From: Synchiropus splendidus
Lineage: Eukaryota > Chordata > Actinopteri > Syngnathiformes > Callionymidae
Direction: 5' to 3'
DNA: 64,000 nt
NCBI RefSeq assembly: GCF_027744825.2
Contig: NC_071342.1
Coordinates: 25,369,501 to 25,433,500, forward strand
In this document: positions 28,511-40,118 of the stretch, piece after piece
Numbering within the stretch: position 1 is the first letter of the stretch
Layout of the letters: every line of letters begins with the position of its first letter
Notes under the pieces: model-generated
Seen by the model: only the letters and a program-made list of their open reading frames with translations
What the model was told of the DNA's origin: nothing
The model's database searches: none
Translations under genes and position numbers: made by a program

Positions 28511-31500
28511 GCAGCGGAGGACACGCCATCCTTTCTTCTAGCAGGAAATGAGGAGGTTTTATTAGACGCGCACTTAAATCATTACAGGCCGTAGAAGCAG
28601 GGTGAGGCGGTGGTCCCCGCCCTGCCGACTGCAGCAGTGAGCTCAGGCCTCGGCGACTGAGCTGGAAATGTTGTGTAACAGCTCCCCTCCCGAGTCCCAG
28701 CAGATCAGATCTGCACCACCCCGAGCTGTGACATCACCACCACCATTGTTGACCGACTGATGTCCAAAAGGCAACTGGAGGTGAGAATATGGTCAGAAAC
28801 CAGGAGAGCAAGCCCCGTCCCGGCGACACATGCAGCGGCCCCAGGAGCATCACAGGCAAGAAGAGGAAAGACTGGCAGCCACAGATTCAGAAACAACTGA
28901 AACAGATGGAGCTTGTGAGCGAAAGTGAACTCAGCAGAAGTGAAGGCTATAAACCCTGTAGATCAACATACAGATAGTGCAGTGCAGCTCTCACTAAGAT
29001 GTACATTGCAGACAAGTGCCTCCTTGTGTTTGGGAAACAACCCCCCCAGGAGCCGGTCATCTGATGCCTTCATGAGAAGCTGTGGATCCATAAATGAAGA
29101 GTTTTATTTACAGGACTGTGTCTGGAGGCAGGAGGCACATTCCGTCTCAACATAAACACTGATAAGATGACGGCAGGGCGACGACTCCGTGGCCATCCAG
29201 ATACTGGACACCTTATTCTGAAGGCTACAGGACAACATGATGAAGAGAAACTGGCTCTGACTCATTTCTGGTGCAGACAAACGGAGAAAGCTTATCTCCA
29301 CAAAGTTCAGCGTCGCTGTACAGACCCTCCAACTCACTCATTACACAGCTCAGAGTGGGTTCAGTCGACAAAAGCAGAGCTGGCACCTCCTGACGGACAC
29401 TGGCACCTTCAGTCCCAGACTCTTCAGCGTCAGCTGTTTCACCCTATCAGAGCCTTCACTGGAGTCTGAGGCCTCGGTCACACTCACTAGCTAAACAGGC
29501 TGATCAGACGAGAGCGCCCCAAACACCGTGCCGCTCCACCCAGAGAGGAACCAAGCTGAGCAGCTCCTCCCCTCCACGGCTGGGGGGCTGGTCCAGGACT
29601 CTCCTGACACCATGCCACAGATGCAGCAGGAGGACACGGGAGTCCACTGGCAGCTTCAACTCAACATCTGAACTCCAAGCCTATCCACAACCTTCCACTC
29701 TGAAGCAAGAAATGGTGTCATGATGTTGAGGCCTGATAACACCAGCCTGCAGCAGAGGAAGTCCTCAGTGACACCTGAGACGCGGCGATGACCTCTGAAC
29801 CATCGCAGGCAGACGGAGGAGAAGACTGGGCAGTTACATCTGCTGAAGAGCCACAGCCATTCTGATGAGGCTAGGCTCCAGTTGGGCTGCAGCAGCGCAA
29901 GACGCTTCTTTCTCACTGGGATCTGTGAAGTTCAGACAGAAGACGAGCTGGTGGCACAATCGTCTGAACCTTCTATGAAGCAGAGGTCACGGTGGCTGCA
30001 CCGCCACACAACGCTTCATTTGATCAGAAGAGTCCACTGAATGAATGACTGTCTTCATCAAAACAGAACAACCAAACGCCGGCTGGACAGTTGCTCCACC
30101 CAGGAGAGCAGCAACGACCATCATGGCTATCCACACCGTGCACACGTGACCTTCCCCATGGTGAGAAACAGCCCCACCCCATCCAGGCTGACTGGGAGAG
30201 CTCATCGGGACGCAGACACCGTGGCCTGCATCACCACAACCAGGACTAAGAGCACATTCCTCCACCAGGGTGCGAGGCCCTCTGATGGGCTGCGTGGGCA
30301 GACTGACACCGTGGCTCAGGAGGAAGGACAAGTTTCCAAGGCCGACAGTGTCCAGCAGACTCAAGCATGTGTGATAGAAAGAATCCGAACGGTACAGACA
30401 AACAAGTGGGTGGAGCTACTGCAGGACAGCTGGAGAAGAAAGAGCAGGGGTCAGGAAGACAGAGGGGCTGCAGTCAGAGTCCGGGAGAAACAGGAGGAGA
30501 CGGTGGTCTTCTCTTCTCTCAGCGTCTGGCCTCCTCCTCACCCGTAGCTTTACTGGAGCGCACGTCATCCTCCCTCCCCCACCCCTCCCTCCCTCCTCCC
30601 CCGCTGTTAATGCGACGCACACACCCTGGCTCCAAAAACCCCGCCAGATGTGCTCCACTCACGTCACACAGCCACACACTGCAGATGTGGTCTGGGTCCG
30701 TTTGGGTGAGGACGGCGCAGAACCACGCTGCCGACAGCACACACTCTGGAGGCCTCTCATTCTCTTCCACTGTGAACAGTAACCACTGGCACAGAGGCAG
30801 CGCTACAACAGCACTGGATCACAACTTTCCAGTCTGTATCTCCATCCCAGCCGTCTTGGATGACGCGGCCGCTAACATGAAACTTCAGCCTTGTCACTAC
30901 TGCCACGGTGCCGCGCTCATCAGAGCTGAACTCAAGACAGTAACAGCTGCAGAAAGATCCACCAAGGCAAAGCCATCAACAGGTATTTTCCTGGATCATC
31001 TGAGGGGTGACAACCAGCGGATCCTTTTGCCATTTGCTTTCAGCAGGGTGGACAGTCCTGTCCTGCAGCTTAATCCCCAAAATATCTTCTCCGACATGAA
31101 CACACGCGCACACACACACACGCCAACACAGCCTTTCACAGTCCAGATTGGAGGGTCGGCCGTGTCGTCATAGCGATCATCTCACCCTGGCTGGCAGCCA
31201 GATACTTTCTCCGGCTCGAGCTCACAATGCATTGTGGGAAATCAGGTCTAATCCGCTGCACCGGACGTGGGAGTGAGTGAAGACGGATATTTCCTTTTTG
31301 TGTGGACAACAGTGCATCTTGACCCAGTAAAGCTGAGAAGAAAGTTCTGGGAAGAAAGGACTGCAGCCCGAGGGCCAGGAAGTCTGGGATTCATCTGACC
31401 CAGGAGGAAATGAAGGGACGTCCCCTGAATGATGAAAACAAAGCGTGCGTGCGTGCGTGCGTCCCTGGCTGCCACTGTACTTCCTTTGTTCCCGGGCCTG

Positions 31501-34500
31501 AACCCTGCTGATCCCACTATGATCAAACACATTCCACCACACAGCAGGTTCAGGAACAGGACTCACCTCTCACACAGGTGTGTGAACTCTCACGCAGCCT
31601 GCGTATTTTGGCTCACAAGTTTTCACACTGTCAATAACCACATTTGTTCATGTGACACACAGCAGTGGCGTTGGGCTACAAAGCAAGGCGCGGGAACCAC
31701 GCCAGCCAGCGTGTCCTGCCACGGTCCGACCAGTGATGGAGATCAAGGGCACGCAGCCCCTCCCCCACACAGTCATCTCCCAGCTCCCATGATGCTGGCC
31801 TGTGTCGGGGGTATTAGTGCAGTAGAGAATACCCTGGTGTAAAGCCATGTCGTGGCTGTGCCCCCGCCCCAGCAGCACAGAACCACAGGAAGATCACCAC
31901 TGCAAAACAGAAGCTCAGCATCGATCATCTCACAGAGGCAGCACACCCAAACACACGGCCCCGCACCATGGCATCAGGGGGCACATGACCACTCTGCCCT
32001 GGAGACAGAGCAGCAGGGAGGGGCCCCTGACGCCACATCAAAAACAACTCAACACGGTCCTTCACAACAAGAGGAACGGATGTCCACCAGAGGAGAAGCT
32101 GTTGCCTGCATGTGGGAGGAGTCAAAAACAAGTTTGAGCAAGGTTACAGCCGTGTTCAGGTTCTCCATGAGACTATCTGCAGAGGTGCGACCAGAGCGGT
32201 CAGAGGGAGGGGGCCAAGGAGGCCATCAGAGCGAGAGCGGCACGTGGCCTGGCCTCCGGTCACTGACGCAGGTCATCAAGTGATTCACCAGTAAAGACAA
32301 GCGTGCACAGCTCAGCAGGTCACAGTGGCGTCCTGATCTGAGACGTCAGCAGCCAAACACCAGGCCTCCCACAAACACACTCAGGAGACCAACCCACCAT
32401 GGAGGGGGCTACAAAACGCCACTGGAGCTGAAGATGGAGCCGTGTGTGTGATGCAGGCAGATATGACTCATGAGAAGAAAGGAACATCTGACCCAACAAC
32501 TTCCTTGATGGACACTGGTGAAAGACGATGTCAGATGTCTGCAGACTCCAAACCTCCTCCATCCAGGCTGGTCACCATGGTGACGGCACTCCCATATCTC
32601 CACAGAAGGTCGGCATTGCTTGAGGAAGCCAAACAGCACCAGCTTCAACAGGACTGAGCCCAGAGGCAGCTGTCCGCCTCCAAGAGACGTAGAAAGATCC
32701 TGCCCTGCACATGTGACCAGACCACACCTCTGATGACCTGAGACTGGGCAGGTTAGGGGGGTTTGCTGGAGATATAGTGATGTGTAGCCAGAGCAAGAGG
32801 AGGTGGAGAAGATCAAGAGAGGCGAAGAGGAGAGTGCAGGCCGGGTGTCTGTCATGGACAGCAGAGCAGCAGCTGCAGGACAGTCGTGAGAGCCGACATG
32901 ATGTTTGCTCCGGAGACAGGAAGCAGAGGGAGAGGAGTCAGAGCTAGAGATGCTCAGCCTCTCACCTGGATCAGACCAGGAACCAGTGTCTCAGAGGCAG
33001 CGTTAGCTACAGGTGGTTCAGACACCAGGAGACAGAGAGACATGTTAAAGGAGAGTTGGACCAGAGGAAGAAAGCAATGGAAGGATGGAGCAACTGGGAA
33101 GAGAGCAGGAGCACCAGCAGCTCTCGCAGTCCAAAAGACCAGAGCATCATCTTCTCTCTACCGTGAGTCTGCACATTCCTAACTCAGCTACTCAGTCAAA
33201 AGCGTCGTCATTCATCACACACACTAATGCAAGGGGTTGGTTTGATGTTTGTCGACCGAAGAACCTTCACCCCTGCACGACCCCGCTGAGTAAACACACA
33301 CACACGCACGCACAAGAGGGAGGAGGCAACTCTGGCTTTTTCACTCCAGTGCCTGCGTGCCTGCGTGTCAGAGTCCAGCGGTGTTGGCGGCACAATGAAG
33401 CCACTGCACGCGGCCAGGTGTGGAGTGAACAGCTCACACCCTCATGTGAGGCTGTCCCTGCTCACATCAGCTCACCTGTTCAGCCTGGCGTGAAGGTGAG
33501 GGAGGAGCCACGCCACGGATGAAACGGCCGCCACACAGACAAGAGGAGGAGTCACACGGCGGTGAGATGAGGTGGGCGTGGCACCTCGTCAGCCACACTC
33601 CAGAGGCAGCCCGTGTTTTGGGAAGTGGGTCAGGTTTCTGGCTGCCCGCTCTTCATCTGAGGCACTGTCTGGGTCAGTGCTCCTCACCAATCAATGCTCA
33701 TCGATCTGCAGCGCTGCATGTGTCCAGCTCAGACTGGAGCAGGAAGCCGTCCCCATCCAGGCCACACCAGCCCCGAACAGCACCGGGGAAAACCCCTCAT
33801 CTGCGCCTCAGTCCCGTGGGAAGTGATTCAGCGCATTACGGTCATCGGAGTTGGACAACAGGTCCATCCTCGCCTGCCTGGTCCAGGTATCGCGACGCCT
33901 GCTTCCTCCTCCTGCCACCCTGTCGTCGCTCCGACATCACAACTGGACCACACCCCAACACCTGACTCTCTGTTGCAACTGACCAAACTCTCCAGCTGAG
34001 ATCAGCACAGACCAACTGGAGTGGCTCCGTGAGACGCGTGTTGCTGGATCAACACGACACCATGTGACCACCTGGGGCGCCGTGTTCCTGCCACTGTTCG
34101 GACGAGGTTGCCTCCATATCGGGGGCCAAACTGTGAGCCTTCGATAACACAGGAGCGGCGAGGAGCTCAGGTTTCCTCCCGCACCTTCATGTGTTTCCAC
34201 CCTGATCAGTCACTCTGAAAGGCCTGGATCAACAGTGGCAGCCACTGGGTGGCGCTAGATGGAACCTCGCTCCGCCTCAGCACACATTAGAGGACGTTCA
34301 CATTAGCGTCTCATCCTCAGCGCATCTGATGCTTCACTTTGTCCATTAGACTCACAACAGCTATCGATCCAGACGCTGATGGTTCTGACTGAGAAAAGCC
34401 GACGGCAGGAGCGATGTATTGATCAGCGGAGGCCTCTCCAGCCAGCAGCGCCGGCATCCGAAACACGTGACGTGTTGTGACGACCTGCCAGCGCCAGCAT

Positions 34501-36691
34501 CTGCGCAGATGTAACACGCGCAGCTCGATAATCTGATGCTGGAAGGGCGACGCCGGACGTCAGTGGAGACTCATTTCCTGCCTCTGAGCTGCACCTACTC
34601 TCCGCCCCGCGTGGCTCAGAGCGCTTCTGCGAAGTGGTTCTGTGAAAAGTCCATTTTAAGAGCTTCCCTATATTTAGCTGAAGCTGCGCTGCTGGGAACA
34701 AAACTCCTCTTCCACCCTGCTTTGTGTCGCACTGCTCCACTTCCTATCTTTTGGGAACTTTCCAGAACATTCCTCGGCCTGTGCTCCCGCCACTGAGCCT
34801 GGTACCAATCCACTGGCCCACACTCCCGTTTCGTTGCTTTTCCTCTTTCATGCCTGCGTCCTCAAGTCATCCACAAATGGACCTTCAACTTCTCCTTAGA
34901 GCCATTTGTATTCAGCGGGTTTGTGCTCCTCCAGTCTCCTCGCTCTACAAGACTCCGCCTCCACTCGTCCATGGCTCTGTTGCTCTTCGCCCTGATCCCC
35001 AGGGAAGCTCTGGCTCCACTGCTCCGTCAGAGGAAATGGATTTCTCTTCCTCCTCCTCCTCCCTCAGCTCAACTCTCCCAGCTTAAGCTTCAGCCCTGGA
35101 GTGGCACCAGGGAATGAAGTGAGGAGGCCTCATGACACAGTTCCACTCTCATCCCAGTTTGGTTCTCAGCTCCACTGCTGCGGTTCACTCCAGGTGTTCT
35201 GATGGAAGGAGAGTCTGGCTCGAAGGAGGCACAACAAGAAGGACCTCCTCAGCGTGAAGACTCACTTCACCACCAGCAGGGCTAAAGAGTCCACTCAACA
35301 GCCAACTGAAGACTGGTCCGCTCCACTTCAACACAGCACCTTCATCAGACTGGATGAGTGGGAACTTCAGCAGTAGAGACTGGATTCTCCTCCAGAATTC
35401 AATGAAAGCGCATCCCGGGGCACTGGGTCAGCATGAGGGCCGGTGACATTCCCACAGACAAGCCACTCCTCCTGCTCTGTGAACCTTGGTCGGCCACGCG
35501 CACCATAAAGCCAACTGAACACAGGAGCAGTAAACGGCATCAAAGATCACGGTGTGCCACGGGCCGGAGATGACAGAACCTCTACGCCGGTGAGCCGGAC
35601 TGGAGCCTTGGCCAGGTCCAGCCTGCAGGGCCGGCGCGCGCACACAGATGGGATCAGCCTCTCCGGGATACCAGGGCCCACCTCACGGCCATGACCAACC
35701 ACAACTGCAGGAGTCTGTACCGGAAGCCAATTCAGGGCTCATCCCTGGTGCCCGAAAACGATGCCCTAGAAATGAAGAGTCGGGCGACAGACTCTTCGTT
35801 TCTGTTGGAGAGGAGACGCTGCGCTGCACTGGAGCTCAGCAGCGAGTCATCGACCTTGTGAAGGCTTCCACTGCTGCCAGCCTGCTGCTCCCACCGTCCA
35901 CAGCACCAGCCCAGGAGGAAGGAGGAAGCAGCAGCAGCTCCTGAGCCAAGAGGGCGCTCTCAGTGGCAAATCCTGGGCTTTATGGCTCCAGAGCTGCAGG
36001 AGACGCTGACGCCTCTCTGTGACACTTTCACGGCTTCAGTCAACAAGTTGCCAAATGTGTCCCAGTTGGTGCATCAAAGGAAGTGTGTGTGTGTGTGTGT
36101 GTGTGTTGGGGGGGAGAGAAATGGAGAAGTGAAGGGAGGGAGGAGAGCAAGACGCCGTCCGGCCTGGATCCCATTACATAATTGCTCCACGGCACTGAAA
36201 CAGGGTCTGCGCCAAAAAGCAGAAAAGAAAAGCAGCGGAGCCCAGGGAGAGAGCGACACCACGCACGAGCTCCAGGCCCCTGTGGCGGCGCACGGAGAGG
36301 AAGTGGCTGCTGGAATCTGAGCGCGCAGTTGTTGTGCTGAGGCTGAGGTCAGCGGCGTCGACCACGCCTGCACCGCCGCCGCCGCCACCATCCTCCTCAT
36401 CCTCATCCTCCTGACTTCTGTGCCAACATGGGAAACAGGTAGACCCAGCGCTACACGGGCCCAGTCTCACCAGCAGCGCCAGCGGGCCTTTCCCGCGGCC
36501 GACACGCAGCAGTTCACCCGCCGCCGGACGGAGGGCCAACCAACGCCCCGCTGGAGGCTCGGACACGAGCCCAGCTCAGTGATGGCGCTTCACCCGGGAA
36601 ACCATCCCCGCCTGGGTGGATGTGGACGCGCGGCCCGCGCCACGGAACACGCCGCGCAGGCGGGCCGAACAGCGGCGCGACTGGAACTTAC

Positions 36692-36950
36692 CCGCAGACG
36701 CTGGCTGGAGTCCCGCTCGAGGCGAAGCACGGACGGAGGCTGCTGTGGCGGCTGCTCGCAGGACAACAACGCAGGAGCAGTGAGAGCTCCAAGCCCGCGA
36801 GCCTCCTCCCCCTCGCGCTCTCCTCCGCCTCCCCACCCCGCCCGCGCGGTTCCAGCGCGGCCCGGACTGCAGAGCCCGGTGCGCTCGATTCGCTCACCCG
36901 CTGGTGCCGCCGCCGCGGACAGTGCGGTACGCTTGCGTGAGAAATGAGCG
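36692..36950 (-). promoter_or_regulatory. candidate sptbn1 CpG-island promoter and non-coding first exon
   Basis: The block from about 36,440 to 36,950 is very GC- and CpG-rich, unlike its flanks. On the minus strand it ends in a strong donor, CGG|GTAAGT, with the exon edge at 36,692. Coding exon 1a, 13 kb downstream, has an upstream acceptor at 23492-23494, so an untranslated first exon is required somewhere. Assigning it here is inference. I see no conserved ORF in the block. The right edge, taken as the transcription start, is arbitrary. Confidence 0.42.
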
Positions 36951-39345
36951 CCTCGCAGGCCTTTCTGCTCCCTTCATTGCAGAAGGGCAGCTTTGACTCG
37001 CTGGCACTTGTGACCAAACTCTGACCCTTCTCCCATTGGCTTTGGATGTATTTGATAGAAACGTATGAAGCTAGGTTTCATGGATGCGCTGATCAGTGAG
37101 GGTGGATAAAAGAGACACTCGCCCACAGAAGGCTGCACCGGGAGTCTGTCCCGGCCGGCTGACCACTGCGCCGCCCACCTCCTACTGGCTGAGTCTCCGT
37201 GACACAGAAGCAGCCCTTCACCCGGCCTGCGCCACGGTGCGGTCCACGAGCTGCGTTCCCTGCCTTCAGTCAGGTCCTCCACCGCTGTTTTATGGTAGGA
37301 CTTTTCTCTATGGACACGCCCCGTCTCTTGTTAAGAAGAGAGTGATTTTGCAAACCTGGCCAACAAAACAAAAGACAGACCTCTCAGGTCCACAGGCGCC
37401 TCCCGGGACAGGCCAATTTGGGGGTGACCCTGACCCCATCCATCAGGACTCGGGGCTTCTGAGACTCCCGGAGCTCCTCCTCACACTCACGTGACTCGTG
37501 ACTTAGCAATTTGTCCGCTTTTGTTTACATCTTCATCAGTCATGTCTCCGCCCCGCGGGGCCGCCCCGGCCTGGCACCAAGCGCCCCCGCCTCCCCAAAT
37601 CTGTGCGAGGCGGGGACAGAGGCAGCGAGGAGGGAGAGTCTGCGGATAGCGGTTGATGCAGAGCAGCAGCGCGGAGCGAACTTCGGCAGAAACAAACCCC
37701 CGTGGCTGCGAGTGTGTCGCTTTAAAGGGACTCACCTGCCCGCCCGCGCGCGCGCTCGGATGGGTCACACGGTCTTCGCGCTCCTGGGTCCGTGTGCGCA
37801 GCGCTGGGCCGCGGTGACCCCGGGGTCACAGCTGCTGGCCACTCCTCCACAGCCGGCTGGCCGATCGTGTCGTCACGTCCCCGAGAGATGGTCCTCACAG
37901 CAGGCGGCTGCGTGTGTGTGTCGGGGAGTCGCCAGGCTCTCTCTGCGCTGAGAGGAGAAGGTCAAAGGTCAGCAGCTGCAGGATGATGGCGTCACTTCCT
38001 GTCACCGCTCCTTCACTCATGTTTGCAGCCGGGCCTGGGTTATAACGTCTGTGATGTGACGCAGGTGCTGTGAGGACCGACAGCTGGGACCTTCAACTCT
38101 CGTGGATTTGACTCCATGAATTCCTGAAACCAATCCTGAATGAATGGAGGCTGCTGCGGCCGCCAGGCCCCGCTCCTTCAGGGAAGTGGGAATGAGGATG
38201 TGGTGTTTCATTACGCTCATCACTCAAATGCTTCGGATGACGTTGAAACGCGAGCAACTGCCTCCACGGCAGCGAATGGTTCATCATGACGTCATGACCA
38301 GCTCAGATGGACGGTTTATAGTTGATTGAAACAGATGAACGAGGAGCGCTTCCACACGCAGTCGTGGAGCTCAGCTCTTTCCTCTGGTCCACCGTCTTCT
38401 GCTCTTGCTGGTGAAAACCCTGCGAGGACCTGCTGACTCAGCATCTGGGCAGGTCGCCTGACTGGAGGCTTCAGCTCCTGAGGACCGGTTCCTCCTGCAG
38501 AGCAGCGTGGACCCCGGGACGTCAGACAAGCAGGCCTCTGATTGGCTGGACAGCAGCCACAACCCAGGGCTGGTCCCTCACTGGAGAGGGTCCGGGGTCC
38601 ATGACTCAGCACATTCCAACAAACGCCGAGGGGTCGGCCCAGTTGGATCGAGTGATTCTGAGCGGAAGCTCTCCATGTTGCTGGGCAACAGCGCCCACTC
38701 AGGTGTGTGTGAGTGTTTGAGGTGATGAGTCAGAGCGAGTGGGACGCCGGGCCGGCCTCTGCGCTGAAGCTAGATAGTGCCGTTTCCACGGCGACCACGC
38801 TACTTTGAGAGAGGCTGTTGAGTGAGTGAGTGCGGAGGAGGAGGAGTGCTGGGGGTCAAGGCTGCCGGAGAGCTTCCAGCTGGTCCCTTCAGCGAGCGGC
38901 GTGGGCGGAGCGTGGCGTGGAGGCGGGGCTTCGCCGCCTCGTTTCCGCCGGCGTTTCTGACTGGGAGCAGGGGAAACTCTGGCTGTCTGAGCCAGTGACA
39001 GACAGATGACATGACTGCTCGCTGCTGCTCCCTGTGGTCTCTCCTGGAAGAACCAGACCAGCCTCCCTCTGTCAGTGCTCACAATGAAGTCAACACTTGG
39101 AGAAAGTCAGTCCAGCGAATCAAAGCAACCTTTCAGACCAACGTGGGAAGCTAATCCTCTCACCAGCTAATCCACTTCATTATTTTAAGAATGGCAGCTC
39201 AAAGTCAGATCAGCTGCTCGGTGGCACCACACTGCAGGTGAGAGGCGTTGACACGCGCACGCACGCGCAAGTGTGTGTCCGGCGCTGAAGCCTGGAGAAA
39301 GTGTCCAGTCACTGAACATCAGAGCAACATTCTGCTTTGATCGTC

Positions 39346-39351
39346 TTTATT
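39346..39351 (-). terminator. acyp2: possible acyp2 poly(A) signal AATAAA
   Basis: TTTATT on the plus strand reads AATAAA in the sense of acyp2, about 450 bp past its stop. It is the first canonical hexamer I noticed downstream. Without transcript data it stays tentative. Confidence 0.4.
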
Positions 39352-39798
39352 GCCAAGACACACTCTGATGTCATCACACACACACACACACACACGGAGG
39401 CAGCGGCGCCAAAAGCGGGTCTCAACTATTAAACCCAGCGTAAACTGAAGGGTGACCCCTGACCTCTTCCTTCAGAGGAGCAGCCGCCTGACGGCTGCCG
39501 AGCAGAGGCTCCGCCTCTCGCTCATCCTGCTGAGTCACCGTTTGATCGTGGACGCTCCTGCTGTGGTTTAATTGGATCACATGGCTGGTCATCAGGTCAC
39601 ATGACTTGTTGAGTAACAACACCATCACAAGGTTGAGTGTTTGCATCACGGAATCAGGTTTAGACTGCGGTCACAGAGGTGGGGGCGGGGATTCGAACCC
39701 ACAACCCGCTGGAGTCTGGCCAGCGGAAGGACACATGGAGACAGTGGCGTGAAGCGAGGTAGGGGGCGCTCTGGAGCAGGAGGCCTGGCAGAGGTGGG

Positions 39799-39913
39799 TC
39801 AGAAGCGGGTGTTGAAGCCGGACAGCTCCAGGCGCTGGATGCTTCTCTGGTTGGAGAAGGACGCCCTGGTGATGCGGCTGCTGGGGCTCCCTTCTCTGCT
39901 CAGCCAAACCTTC
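39799..39913 (-). CDS. acyp2: acyp2 exon 4, with stop codon
   Basis: Encodes [20 protein letters not shown] through [10 protein letters not shown] and a TGA stop at 39799-39801. Acceptor GTCCTCAG|GA. The upstream intron (39914-41681) holds the G run and purine-rich tract. Confidence 0.92.
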
Positions 39914-40068
39914 CTGAGGACACAAGACAGGAAGGAGGTCACGGCAGCGCACACGCACACCGCCGCTGGTGACATGGTCAAGTGCGTCCAGAGAGGGGCG
40001 CTGTGACCAGAGTCATTACACACACTCGGGTCTGACTGGGACCAGGTCCAGCTCCACGCTGCTAGAAG

Positions 40069-40118
<50 letters not shown>

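Larger units (their letters stand above)
23500..36430. other. region upstream of sptbn1 exon 1a, no gene recognised
   Basis: Probably the first (5' UTR) intron of sptbn1 if the CpG-island exon at 36.7 kb is real, otherwise intergenic. It holds microsatellites and one dispersed repeat copy (about 28.2 kb). None of the open frames shows a known domain or splice-compatible conservation. Confidence 0.55.

Noticed and set aside
36420..36947. 175-codon Arg/Ala-rich open frame in the CpG island
   Set aside because: Composition follows GC bias, and there is no domain or conserved block. The region is better explained as promoter/5' exon.
39685..39745. tRNA-like B box (GGGTTCGAATCCCC) on the minus strand near acyp2 exon 4
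   Set aside because: The T stem would have two mismatches and I could not form an acceptor stem or a credible A box and anticodon arm. It may be a chance match or a tiny SINE trace.
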